Source of the DNA: Tetragonia tetragonoides
Lineage: Eukaryota > Streptophyta > Magnoliopsida > Caryophyllales > Aizoaceae
Length of the DNA: 64,000 nucleotides
Direction: 5' to 3'
NCBI GenBank assembly: GCA_038025085.1
Contig: CM076139.1
Coordinates: 44,930,807 to 44,994,806 of the forward strand
How positions within the stretch are numbered: position 1 is the stretch's first letter; each line of letters starts with the position of its first letter. A program made the translations under genes and the position numbers. This document shows, piece after piece, positions 32,721 to 45,000 of the stretch. Below the pieces are notes generated by a model that made no database searches, was not told where the DNA came from, and was given only the letters and a program-made list of their open reading frames with translations.

Positions 32721-32738
32721 TTTTAAGGGGGGTAAGGA
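32721..32738 (+). promoter_or_regulatory. Polypurine tract of the chromovirus
   Basis: TTTTAAGGGGGGTAAGGA abuts the 3' LTR start TGTAATACC and would prime plus-strand synthesis. A near-copy of this tract with its upstream flank lies about 250 bases earlier, at 32446-32492. Confidence 0.85.
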
Positions 32739-33560
32739 TGTAATACCCCGTATTATTATTCATTTTAGAATAATAATTACTTAAAAAGAAAATGCAATTT
32801 CGGATTTAAATAATTAATTGGGCTCATAAATGTTTAAAGTGCCTAATTAATATTGGGTTTTGGTTTTGGACCTAATTAATTGTAATTGGGCCAAATTAAA
32901 TAAAAGAGTTTTGTGGGATAATATTATCGGGCTTGGCCGAAAATATTAGGCTCTTGGGAGTCATAATGGCCCTAGTCGAAAATATGGTGAGGGAATTTCA
33001 GAAAATTTTGTTTTAAAATTTATTTCCTAAATTGTTGGGTGATGGAGTAATTTTAGGAGAGATTTTAGGAAAGAAAGAGTTGAGAAAAAGGAGTGTATTT
33101 AGTCCCTAAATACACTCAACTTCTAAATCAACTTACTCTTCACCAAATCAAAGAAAAAAAACGTCTCTCTCTCACTCTCAGGCACGGCCGAACAAGGGAA
33201 GAAGAAAAGAGAATTTGACACTCTCTCATAATTCATCATTTGTGCAATTTTAATCCTTTTTATTTCCAAGTAAGTGTTCTCGACTTGTTTTGATTCTTAA
33301 AAGCTTTAAATTTGATTCAAGTATGAGTTTTGATGAACCCTAGTTTTGTATGAGTAAACCCTAATTTATGTTTTTCCTAGGGTTTAGTAGATTCTATTAT
33401 TTTTGCGTGATAGGATCATGATTAGGGTTGGGTTTGTTGTTTTATTGAATTAAATCAAAGTTTGAGTTTAAAAAGGTTGAATATTGTGTTTAATTAAATC
33501 TGAAAATTTATTAATTATTCAGATTTAGTTTGGAATCTTGTGTTTAATTAAATCTGGAAG
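32739..33560 (+). repeat. 3' LTR of the chromovirus, truncated
   Basis: It matches the first part of the 5' LTR from TGTAATACCCCG onward. It includes a segment of about 90 bases (about 32862-32950) that the 5' LTR lacks. Similarity ends near 33535, after which a roughly 30-base piece (TCTTGTGTTTAATTAAATCT) repeats the sequence just before it. The remaining 1.9 kb of LTR is missing. Confidence 0.85.
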
Positions 33561-34083
33561 TTTTATAACTGTTGATAACCGCCCCATATTTTGCCTATAA
33601 ATTGGGGATTAAGACACTAGTTCACATCATCCCAACTTTCCTCCTTCTTCAACCATGGCAATGTTCATAAGGAAATTCATAGTAATGTCGTCTATAAAAT
33701 TTCGTATTTAGAGTAATCCTGGGGGTGAATTAGCCGTAACCCTAAAGCAACTAGTTTAATAGTGAGGGCTCATATTACTTTAAGGACACGTCTCTAATAA
33801 TATCCCCGTTTAGTATAGATTTCTAACAGTTTCTTCAAGAAAAGCAGAGGTGCGGTCCTTGTAATGTCATCTTAGAATTGATTTTTCTCTTTTTTGAACC
33901 CTTGGATCACAGGGGAATTTAGGGGGTCAGAGGAGAGAGATAGAGAAAAGAGAAATTGATTCCATGCAGTAACAACAGAAGATCTGAACCCCTAAATAAG
34001 GAACTCCCCTTAGATAATCAATATACTCATCATACCCTCTATCTGTGGGGCAACCTTAGTACTACATAAACAAGTACAAATGC
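33561..34083. other. Possible remnant of a small gene, split by a solo LTR
   Basis: CCTATAAATT at about 33594 resembles a TATA box, followed about 60 bases later by ACCATGGCAATG and 20 open codons. Past the solo LTR, 35295-35455 holds a Cys-containing frame (KGGCEQEGTL, MCKFSC). The two may once have been joined, but no family is recognised and the link is speculative. Confidence 0.2.
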
Positions 34084-34088
34084 ATTGA

Positions 34089-35289
34089 TGTTGTATTTGT
34101 TGATTTTGATGTTGATAGAAAATTGATACTTATTTAGCTAATGATTATATCTGAGTTTTGTGAATACAAGGAATCCAAGACAAGTAGATGTTATTGATCT
34201 GAATGCATATGCTATGAAGGTTGATCCGAAAACAACATTACTTGAAAATGACATGAAGTTGAAAGAAAGAGCTTTACTGTTTTATTAGACTTCATTCGTG
34301 TCTTAAGGCGTTGAGGTTGGATCATAGGTACAGTTGGTAACAGATGAAGTTGCAACCTAGGAACAAATATGTGTTACCAAGTATTTTTAAGTACATGATT
34401 CTTTGCGTGCTATTTGTGAAAACGTTTGACAAAAGTTTACTTCTGGGTAAATAGCTTTCCTAAAACTGTTTTCAGAAATATTTCTTTTGTACTTATAAAA
34501 GTTTTCTTGAAAATCTTTTTAAGAAATTCTTGCTATACAAGGACTCTTTGTTATTCTCTAAAAGATTTTGTGGTTAAAAGATTTTATCTCTTTATTATCT
34601 TTTAGTGATTTATTCTGATTCAAAGAGTTTAATTTTCTTTAACAGAAAGATATTCTCATTGAAACCTAATTGGTCTCTACTTGTTATTAGGTCAGATAAA
34701 TCTCCCTATATATAGTCTGTTAACTGCTAAGTTGAAAGGTTACGAAATCACAGAGCATAGAGCGTCAGTTCATTATTTACGTGATTTCATTGAGGAGTCC
34801 TGGCTGTTACTGAACGAGTTACTTCACTGTTACCTTGGCATTCCTCTTGGCACTTAAGCACGTTTCTCATAAGGTTTGATTGTACCAATCTTACTTATTG
34901 AGAAGCTTACTGGTAATATCTTATTGTTTAAAATACGACTACCATAGCAGGTAGTTTGGTTCTCGGGTTCCACGTTGAATTCGAGAATTACGGCTCATCG
35001 ATAGATTAGGGTCTATTGTACTGAGTTTGGTTTTACGTCCTTAGTGGAGTTTTGGAAAATCCCTCAGGGTCGTAGTTTTACTTCTTGGTTGAGCTCAAGA
35101 AGGTTTCCACGTAAAATTTGTGTTCTTTATTATTGCTTTGTTATTGTCTTGCTAATAAACAAACGTAATAATATTAAGCAATCAGATTTTAAGCGCTAAA
35201 ATTGATAACTTGTGAAAAAGTTTGAAAAACTTCCTAAACTCAATTCACCACTCCCCCCCCCCCTCTTGAGTCTATTGTTAGGTATAACA
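34089..35289. mobile_element. Solo LTR of a Copia-type retrotransposon
   Basis: It begins TGTTGTATTTG and ends GGTATAACA, so the termini are inverted TGTTGTA / TATAACA. ATTGA is duplicated exactly at 34084-34088 and 35290-35294. The C-run followed by CTCTTGAGTCTATT near the end resembles the 3' end of SIRE-type Copia LTRs. With no internal region and intact target duplication it is a solo LTR left by recombination. Confidence 0.85.
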
Positions 35290-35855
35290 ATTGATTTCCA
35301 GAATATCATTGTCATAAGCACACCTAGCAAAGGCGGGTGCGAACAAGAAGGTACGCTGAGTTCTAGGTTTCAAAAGCATAATTGGCCTAGGAAGAAGGTT
35401 ATGTGTAAATTTTCTTGTTATTCTGGCTTTGGCTTTAATAGCATTATCATGTAATATATTATGGGTATTTTCAAAAGAATAAAAATAATAATCATAAAAA
35501 TAAATAAATAAAAATTTTGGATGTTAGATTATTTTTTTTTGGAGGGGGTTCGGATGAGGCTCAAAGACTAATAAAATAAACATACACATGGGGGAAGCTA
35601 AGGAGATTTGAACTTGAAACCTAATGTACCCAACATTTCAATCTTTTCTCTTTTTTTTTTTGATTAGAAAAAACGGATTAAGTAAAGTTTGCATCTCAAT
35701 CTTAACCACTAGCCCAAGACGTCCTTGATTACTTTGGATGTTAGATTTATCAATAACTATTTTAACTGATTGTATTAGCCAATTTTAGTGCTTGATATAT
35801 AGTACGAGTGGCAAATGAGTATTAAAAAAATATGTTTGATAAACTTGGTTTATTA
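35290..35855. other. Spacer between the solo LTR and the MULE-like element
   Basis: Bases 35295-35455 are the possible gene remnant described before the solo LTR. Bases 35456-35855 are AT-rich with no recognised feature. Confidence 0.35.
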
Positions 35856-35947
35856 AGAGTTAACACCACATTTGAGGACTAAACTTTAGAGTAGTTTGGC
35901 CTTTTAGGACTCAACTTTTTTCTTTGGCATTTGAGGACTCCGTTAAC

Positions 35948-36618
35948 TAGAGGTGGCAAACGGGTCGGTCAGGTCAGGTTTAGGTCGGGTCAGTTTCAGT
36001 CGGGTTATTTACAGATCAGGTTGTTTCGGTTCCAGGTTGGGAAATGCTTGTTCATAACCCAGAGTGTTCGGGTTCTAGTCGACCCAACGGGTTGTGCATT
36101 TATTTTTTAATTAGGTTATAATTGCATGATTAATTCTATTTTCAACTTTAAAATAAAAAAGTTGCACACTATAATATTATTAGACATAATATATATGGTT
36201 TTAATCTACTTGAAAACTATTTAGTAAAGTTTTTACAAGTTATTATGTTTTTATTAATGCATACGAAGTATCAAACCGCTACCTATGTTACAATTAGTTA
36301 AGATCGTTCCACAAGTATTAGAAAAACCCTTATTAAAAGAGAAATCTGAAACTACATATGTCAAAATTGGTTGATATGTAAGAAATTCTGATATGATTAA
36401 GCTTTTTGTCATTCACTTTTCTCATGCTGATATGTCTTGTTTTGAAAGCCTCAACCCAACGGGTCGACCCAGAGCGGGTTCGGGTTTGACCCAATAAATA
36501 TCGATTTTTCGGGTTCGGTAAGTATTGGGTTTCGGGTTGGAGTTCTTTGTTCAAGACCCAAACTTTTCGGGTCAGTTTGGGTAGGGTTCTCGGGTCGGGT
36601 CAAATTTTGTCAACTCTA
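35948..36618. mobile_element. hAT-like element with GGGTC subterminal arrays
   Basis: The left end is TAGAGGTGGCAAACGGG and the complement of the right end TAGAGTTGACAAAATTTG. The perfect 8-base duplication CCGTTAAC lies at 35940-35947 and 36619-36626. The outer 150 bases are dense in GGGTC/GACCC words and the centre is AT-rich and non-coding. It is nested at the inner edge of the left terminal repeat of the MULE-like element. Confidence 0.9.
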
Positions 36619-36870
36619 CCGTTAACCATTCCGTTTAGAGTTCAATATATGAGGTTTGTTTTGCTGACGTGGCAGGGGCAAAACTTTTCTCTTCCCCACT
36701 GCTGCGTTTCTTCTCTTCTCAAAAAAAACTCACTTCTCCTATTCCTCCTCCCCTGCGTTGTGACTCAAACTCAGAATTTTCTTTATCCATCTCAAGCCTT
36801 TTCACTCTCAGTCTCAATTTATTTTCTCTCCAGCCATATACTCATTATTGGCTTTTCAAAGTTCTTTTCT

Positions 36871-37525
36871 TTTCTTTTTTTTTTGAAGGAAAGAGAATTC
36901 ATTCATTCATAAAAGCCATCCGGCATCTATAAAGGTGAATACAAACTAAATTTAACATAACCAAGTATAAATCCAATATAACAAGATGAATATGATTTCC
37001 ACTATCACTGCTTGAAATCGGTGTCTTGATCAGCTCCGTCGATAAGTGACTACCAATCTAAACATCACTGTTAGAAATCGGCGTCTTGATCAGCTTCGTC
37101 GATAATTGACAATGCCCTGATTTAGCAAAAAATATGCTATACAGTAAACGGGAGGCCACCGCCTTTTCCCTACGATCGGAGGTAAGCACGAAACGTGCTG
37201 CAGCTATTTGGAAGAACAAATCCCCTTGCCATAGTAAATTGAACTTGTCTTCTTGATTCATCAAACCAAACCTAAAAATAGAAATTCGACGACCCTCTGA
37301 CGAACGCGGAGAACTCCACAATCTCTCACCAAATGAGAGTTTATTACTAAACATAAAGAAAAACAAACTAAAAAACTAAATCGAACGCAAGAAATCAACA
37401 ACGGAGGGGCAACCACCGGCAATTTTTGCCAGTGGTAGCCCCAAGATGAGTCAAAGAGAAAGAGGGGCTAGGGTTTTTTGAGAGAGAAGAGTAGTAAATA
37501 CTAATGTTAGTCAATCAAAATATGA
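36871..37525 (-). mobile_element. LINE-derived or SINE-like retroposon
   Basis: The 13-base direct repeat AAAGTTCTTTTCT flanks it at 36858-36870 and 37526-37538. A T-run at 36871-36884 is the poly(A) tail of a minus-strand insert, just before TTCATTCATTCATAAAA, the complement of a typical LINE 3' end. Its 5' side contains CACTGGCAAAAATTGCCGGTGG, which can form a hairpin. A minus-strand frame of 102 codons (37366-37058, ending at a stop) includes basic and aromatic residues but no recognised domain. Confidence 0.75.
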
Positions 37526-38274
37526 AAAGTTCTTTTCTAATCACCATTTTCAATTTTTTTTTGTTTTTTTTTTTGCAACTTTTAATAGGAAAATGACTGA
37601 TTTGATTTGTTGTTGGTTCTTTTAATCAAATTTTGATGTTTCGGTGAGTCGATTTGAAATTGTTATTAAATTATTTTGACTTTTTATTATGGGGTTGAAG
37701 GACATTATTTTCGATTAAAAGCTATGGAGGTTAATTGTAGATTGAATGCTGAAATTTAATTGAAAATCTTAATTGTTGATAGGAGCAGTGATGATAATTG
37801 TGTTGTTTGTGGGGAAGACTGGTAGTCGGACTAGTCGCACATAAAGAAGAAGAGAAGTTTAGATTACTTCTCTTTGTTGAATTGGTCGTAATTGTGAGCT
37901 TGGTATTCGTCTAGTTTATGATTAAATTGAGGAACTGATTTGGCTGCCTTTGCCTGCTACATTTTGGTTTTGGTTAATTTGATTTTTTGGTTGGTAATGA
38001 ATTTTCTTTGGGTATAGTGTTAATGGAGGTTATGGGCATTGCAGGAGAGAGAAATAGAGATAAGTGGAGGGTGAAGAAAGAGGGAACAGAATACTAAAGG
38101 AGAGTGAAATGACATGATGCCTTCATTTTATCCTTATTTTATCGTGCTTTATAATGTCCAAATCTTTCTCTATTACGGTTCTTTTAACAGAGTCCTCAAA
38201 TGCCAAACAGAAAAAGTTAAGTCGTAAAGACCAAATTACTCTAAAGTTCAATCCTCAAATGTGGTGTTATCTCT

Positions 38275-39020
38275 GTTTATTAATATTCAACTTTTCATGA
38301 TGAAATGCATAGTGATTATATCAAGTTGTTAAAATTGAAGTATGCAAAACAAATTACATACATACTCTTCTTAGGTAGATCAAAACTTATTATGTTATAT
38401 TATTTATTTTTTGATAAATTATTATGTTATTTTTGGTTATCTCACGCTTGACATTCCTTCAATAACCCTAATATCAAACCGCAAGGGAAAAAACTAATCG
38501 GAGACTCAAATTTTATTGGATACTGCTCTGCATATAACTCGACCAATTGCAACTCTTGCTAGTTAGTGCTCCAATATTAGTGAGATATTTTCCCAAGTTT
38601 AGTTTATGGTTAATTAGTTTTCTAAATCTGAGTAATAGTGAGTAAGTGTAATCATTATCTATCAAATGGATAGCGGTAGTAGTGGCCAACTAACTCAACA
38701 ATTTATACATCAAATTCAAAGGTGACCAAGAGAATACATCAGATTCAGTTTGGTATAAATAGAGTCACAAAAAAAAAAAAAAAAAAAGGGGGAATTTGAG
38801 GGGAGAACTGGCCACGTGTAGAAAACTTTCCCCTCCTACAAGCATGGAGATGATGGGAGATGCGTGTAAGTTGTAAGAAAGGCCAGTTCTAAGAACATAG
38901 TTGCATCTTATGTCAAAGAATTGACTATAATCTGTACAGGCTAACAGGTAGCAACTAGCTAATCCCACTTCAATTACCCTTCCTATTGGTCAGTAAGAAC
39001 TTAAAAAGAAATAAACGGAG
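38275..39020. other. Intergenic, 3' flank of the tRNase Z gene
   Basis: AT-rich sequence without a gene. A poly-A run is at 38768-38787. The last 100 bases or so before 39020 should be the 3' UTR of the minus-strand tRNase Z. Confidence 0.45.
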
Positions 39021-42000
39021 CTACGAAGCCTCTGCGGCTGCCTCAAGATCATCTGATTCATCAACTCCGATCTCATTTCGGAAGAGCAGTTTAAGGTGAG
39101 GAAGAACCTCAGGAAGAACGGGCAAATCAGCCGCGTTAATGCTCATCATGTCAAAACCTACGCATGTATTATGCATGTGGGCATCTTCAAACACTGGAAT
39201 CTTTGGGTATCGTTGGCTGAAGTGAGTAAGAATAATGCGATATACACCAGCCGCTTCCCCCACTTCTATGGCCTCTTTAGTTGTGCTATGGTTTCTGGCC
39301 ACCGCTTCATCTACCATGCCATCCTCAAAGGTTGCCTGCATGATTGAACCAACACTTCTCAACAGTTAACCATGTATGAATCCCTACACCAGTCCATAAA
39401 ATTAGAAAGCTAAATCGTAATGAGTAATGACAAGACAGTACAAATGCATAACCCTATTTTTATTTTTATTTTTCGTTGTCCTGATTCTTGCCTGACAAAG
39501 CTAACAAGACATAACATCTTAAGATTCATCACTACTACAATGTGTAACAATCGAATTCCATTTATCACTCATCATTTACAAAGCATGTCACGGAAACTGC
39601 AAGCCAAGCTTTGGATAAAACATTTAATATAAGGCACTTGTAAACAGTAATGATTTATCTACTCTATCGACATTATCACTTGACTTAGACTAAAATTTCA
39701 TGTGATTTTAAGATAACCGAATAATATACATCTTGAGGAGATTATGAATCTTAGTGATACTCCAGAAAGTAAGACTACAACCAACCCTAGGTGACCAAAT
39801 GAACAGCTTCTTGTACTTACCTCGTGTATCAGAACAGTTGCTCCACGAGATGCTTCTATCAGAGTAGGACAGGGCCTTGTGTCCCCAGAGTAGACTATTT
39901 TCCACCCTGGTATCACTTCACCAACGCTGTTTATTCTCTGAGCTGCCCTTAGGGCAACTCCAAAAGCTTGTGGACAGTGCACAACTGGAAAACTAACAAT
40001 TGTCTCTAACCCAGCATCTTGGAGCACTTTCTTCAAGTGGCTTAGCCTTTGCAAAGCAACTTCTTTACTGACAGGACTACCTGGTCTCTTCAAATAGCTC
40101 TGCATTGGGCTTCCTTTAGCGAAAAGCGTAGCATCAACATTACTTTCAGAGTTAGTTGCGGGCGACTGGTCCATTTTTGAATGGATAGCACTATCAAAAG
40201 CTTCCCAAGAAGCTTGGGTAGTATGCTTGCAATCCAAAAACTGCATATCTAATTCCTCTAGTCTTTGGTATGCACTTAGAAACCTCATTAACTGCCCTGG
40301 CCCAACCACTAGCAAAGGCTCATGAGGAACTCCCTTTAATAAATCACGTCGTAGAGCTAGTATTCTTGCTAGACCTGTATGATGGTCAGCATGAATATGG
40401 GAAATCCATATACAGCTCAAACTCCTCACAGCATTATCAGCACCCTCGACACCAAATCTGCTCAACATAGAGGGGGGGGGGGGAGGTGTCAGAAAAAGCA
40501 AGCCAACATGTTTTGTAGGTTTAGAAGAGCAGGATGTATGTTACCTTCTCTTAAGTTGACCCAACGTGCCTTCGCCACAATCAAAAAGTAAACTTCCGTT
40601 CGAGAAAAGATTGATGTAGATAGAGCTCACATTACGATACTTGGACGGCTGGGATGAACCAGTACCGAGAAGAATGATCTCCAGATCCTCTCGAGTTATG
40701 TTTTCCAAACAACTGGGAAGTCCAATCTCATCCAACCATGGCTCTTCTATCACAGAACCACGCGGTAATGATACAACACCTCCATTAACTTTTACTGGAT
40801 TATCCCATAACTGCCTGATTTGCTGTGCAGCATCTGCTATCTCTGGAACCTCTGCAAGTAACTCGTCCACAATTTCAGCAGGCCCACTAGCACAAGGAAT
40901 TGAAGATTTGTCCAGACCCAGATTTGCATATGGACGCAAGTTGAACTGCATGACATTTTAACACATTATCTTACCATTTGAAAAGACAAGATCGGACTCA
41001 ATATGAGGAGACCAGCATTACACATATATGCCACTATTAACACACTGCGAACCACTTCACCATGAATAGAGTGGCAATCTTATTTGAAGCCCAAGCCCCA
41101 AAAATTTAAGACATATTGACTATTGAGAACCTATATAGAAAAGGGAAAAATCAAGAAGAGAGAGAGAGAGAGGGCACTAAGTCACGGAAATCTATTCTCA
41201 AAGGAAAAGAATAATATTGAAGTAAACATAATGACTTGGTTAGGACTTTAAGACAGCAAATTTATAAATTCCCAAATTGGCCCAGCACCACAAACCAGAT
41301 TCGACAAGATAGGTTGAGATCACTGAATTAGGTTGTCAACATTTTTAATTAGTTATACTCAATGATTGAATTTTATTGCCACTGTTAATTCGCTATTGCA
41401 GAAAGTTAACTACTCGGCAATCAGCATTGATGTTGTCCTCTGTGCACGTGAGAAAGGCAGACGAAAGACCGCTAGATATGAGTAGTCCAGTAGCTTGGTT
41501 GCATACTAAATATGCTGAACACCATAAACATACCTTAAGGAGATTCTCAGCAGATATGGTGGCTTGAAGGGCCTGTAAACAAGAATGTCAACAAGTCTTA
41601 CACTCGAACTCGCTTTAATTAAACTAATTATTTGACATGAAGAGTCTAACATTACATGTTCAGAGCAATGGTAACACAAACCTCAGTTGATGAATCAGAG
41701 CCGAGTGACAAACTGTCTACGTTATCAAGCGACCAAAATCCTGGAGCAGGGAAAAACTGAGGACACAAATGATTAAGCCGTGCAGCTATCCTAGCACTTG
41801 ATTTCAGAATTGGAATTTCAACATTTTTTCTGCAAAAGGCAAAAGGCACTAACTTATAACTAAAAGTATATATTCGGAAAAAGAACAGTAAGCACATCTT
41901 TTAACGAGAAGCGACAGGAGCGCGTAGAGAAACAGAACCAAAAGAAGGCAAGGATATAAGCACAAAAACACAACTCACCGTTCATGTCCGGCCATGATAT

Positions 42001-45000
42001 GCTGTGCACTGCCAAATCTCTTCATCCATCTTTGGTAATCAGGACTATTTGTAACAGATGATGGACTTAAATGAATTACACAATTCACTGCCCTGGCATT
42101 TTCAGATTGATTGCCAGAAAAATCTGTGTAATATCCATTGAGAGAATCCACAGACAATAAGTTCTGTAAATGAGATGCTGTTGGACAATCAACAAGAAGT
42201 ACCACTGGTCCAGGAATAGGAGGATCCATCACGTCACTGGGATGAACCTACAAAACAATAATCATGAAAGAGATTTTATACAGTTACAACTGACGAGAAA
42301 TATTCAGATTGATAACCATACCATAATATCAAGACGATCTGACTTCACAGAACTCCCATTTTGCAATTCCCGATATTTTGGCCCAGGTCTCAGTCCAAGA
42401 GCATTGGCCTTTTCAGGATCAAATTTTCCCTGAATTTCAGGTAACTCACAAACATAAATGACAGAGAGATCACCAGGCTTTACAACAGTCCCAAATTCAC
42501 TGTTAGCACCTTGAGATGCTGGAGACATATTCTTTCTCTCTCTAATACCAGCTTCTGGGGAACCCAACACTTTTGGCTCATTATTCCCATTTGGTTGCAA
42601 AAGAATGGCTGAAATTTTAACAAGCTCGTCTTTAACAAGTTCAATGGGCTCCATAAAAATTTTAGAATCTAGTACTCCGTCAGGGTCCGGCGAGGGCCCA
42701 AAGCTATTTGTATGAACCATGGCTGCATTTGGTATGAATGCTTTCATTGCAGAAACCAGATATTTAAACTCTGATGGGCCCCACATGTTGACCTTCATGT
42801 CGAAAACTATAGATTAGATTTAGACTTAGAAGGCTGAGTTCAAGCAACATGTAAAATATGATACTTACACACATTCCTTCATCCCCAATTCCAGCCATAG
42901 TCAACAACAGACCTGCAGGTGAAGAGAAAGCATTTTATAAGCCCGTTCGATTATCCTTAGTGAGATCTAATAGTTAGAAAAAGAATGTTATGCATATTGT
43001 GACCATTTATGCAGAATGGACTAGAAACAAGGTGCACACCTGGAAGACCGCCTGCAGTTTCTGAGCAAACTCGAGAGAGAAAAATGTGATCTATCTGAAA
43101 AGATGCACACAGTCAGCAGATAATCCATAGTATACCACAAAAAGTAACATCGCTACCCCCTTCTTCCCAAAACAATTTTCATCCTTTGAAGTGGAAGTCA
43201 TTAAGCTCTAGAAAAGGATCATAATACAGTAAAACCTCTATAAATTAATAATGTTGGGACCGTGTAATTTTATTAATTTAGAGAGATATTATTTAATCGA
43301 TAAATTAATAATTTATTAATTTAAAGAGAGCTTTATTGATTCAACGAACCCGCATTATATTCTTTATAATAAAGTACTTTATATTGACTACATAAATGAT
43401 GGTCATGTACAATGTGACTAATTAATCTATTACATCCCTCAAAAACAAATATACAATGTTCATTGCCGTAGTTCTAGTCAAAACTTAATGCAAGTTCGTG
43501 TATGGTATGAAAATCAGCCAGTATATAAGCAACATCAAACATTCCTAATTAGTCAATCCAAATCAACGCCAACCAACCATGGCTTTACTTATAAAAGGTG
43601 TCCAAAATTCGACAATGACTGATCAAATACGTAAAGCACTACGCGAGTATAAGAGAATGAAATTTCGTGACTTTGGATGCAGTACACTAAAGATAGTTAG
43701 AGATGAAGTGCAACTAGATTTAAATTTTGAGAAAAAAGCAAAAAACAATAAGGCATATTTTACTAAGTTGTCCTAGTTATTTTTGTAATTTTAAATAATT
43801 ATTAATTTATAATTTTGATGGGACCTTAAATTTATATGAGGGTCTTCCATAAAATTATTATCTTATTATTTTATCGAAATTATTAATTTAGACCCTAGGC
43901 CAGAGTCGGGACCGAGCAAAATTATTATCTTAGAGAGATTATTAATTTATCGAGTATTAATTTAAAGAGGTTCTACTATAGGAAGTGAGAAGCAACTTTT
44001 ATTACATGCTTCATTTAGAATATATGAACAAGGACAGACAAACAGAGTGCTAATTGTTTTTGTCTTAATAGTGTAACAATTAATACATAGAATTGAGGGG
44101 AGAGATGTTTGCACCTTTGATAGCTTAATTTTATGCTCTGTGCAGAATCTTTGCAAACCCTGCAACAATGCAAGAATCAATATAATCACATTTTCAATTT
44201 TCACAGTACTCCTACCAAAACCAAACAGTCCCCCCCCCCCCTCTCCTGGAAAAAATATGAAGATAAATAGAAATAATTTACTGTTGTTGCAGTTGCAGCA
44301 AAATACGGACGAAGACGTACTGTTGTTTAAACAATTCTTCACATGAAGAAAATTATCTCACAAAACCAACAACTAAGGCCTCGTTTACTAGGTTGCAATC
44401 AAATGCAATGCAATGCAATAATTTTATAGGGTAAATGGAAAGTGAAAAGTGAAGGAGTGGGAGGAGAGGGATAGGAAAAGTGGGGTTGATTGCATTATCC
44501 ATTGTAATCACAATTGCTCAACTTTTCCCATGTAATGATGATTACTTTGGATGGTGTAATCAATCTTACTTTTTCCATCTCCTTCCTCCCCTTTTTCCTT
44601 TTCCACTTCTCATTTACCCAATAAAATGATTGCATTTGATTGCAACCTAGTAAAGACCACCTAAGTGTATTTTCATTTTTGTGCACATGAAGTCCGAAAT
44701 TTGCCATCTGTTTTAGTAAATAGTAACCAAAGAAATTTCTGCCAATACGTTCCCAGAGCCATAGAGCTCCCCATGCTCGTAGATGCAGTTCAATTTTGGT
44801 TAACAAAACTGTAACAGTATATTTCCTTCATTCCATAAGCTTGGCAAAAATTGCATGGATAAAGTGAAGCAAATCTCTACCTCATAAGGATATGTATCGA
44901 CACCACAGCATCTTAAGCAACTGCTACATTGTCAGACAGCAGTATGCCTAAAGGAACCACGTAAAGTTCTTAACGCCATCTAACTGGCTTTATTTCAGCT

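Larger units (their letters stand above)
23944..33560 (+). mobile_element. Ty3/gypsy chromovirus, Tekay/Del type, defective
   Basis: Order: 5' LTR, tRNA-Met primer site, extra ORF, gag, protease, remnant reverse transcriptase, RNase H, integrase, chromodomain, polypurine tract and truncated 3' LTR. The 2.7 kb LTR and C-terminal chromodomain fit the Tekay (Del) lineage. Stops interrupt gag, protease-RT, RNase H and integrase, the RT core is deleted, and the 3' LTR keeps only its first 0.8 kb, so no downstream target duplication can be checked. The LTRs differ by many substitutions and by a segment of about 90 bases present only in the 3' copy, indicating an old insertion. Confidence 0.92.
35856..38274. 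mobile_element. Long-TIR DNA transposon, MULE-like, with two nested insertions
   Basis: Inverted repeats of about 93 bases begin AGAGTTAACACCACATTTGA on the left and AGAGATAACACCACATTTGA as the complement of the right. GTTTATTA is duplicated at 35848-35855 and 38275-38282; a 9-base reading is possible because the next base is ambiguous. Long TIRs with 8-9 base duplications suggest a Mutator-like element. Its own interior (36627-36857 and 37539-38180) is pyrimidine-rich and then AT-rich, with no transposase. Nested are a hAT-like element at 35948-36618 and a retroposon at 36871-37525. Confidence 0.85.

Noticed and set aside
40270..40961. Plus-strand frames over tRNase Z exons 10-11
   Set aside because: Antisense shadows of the catalytic exons.
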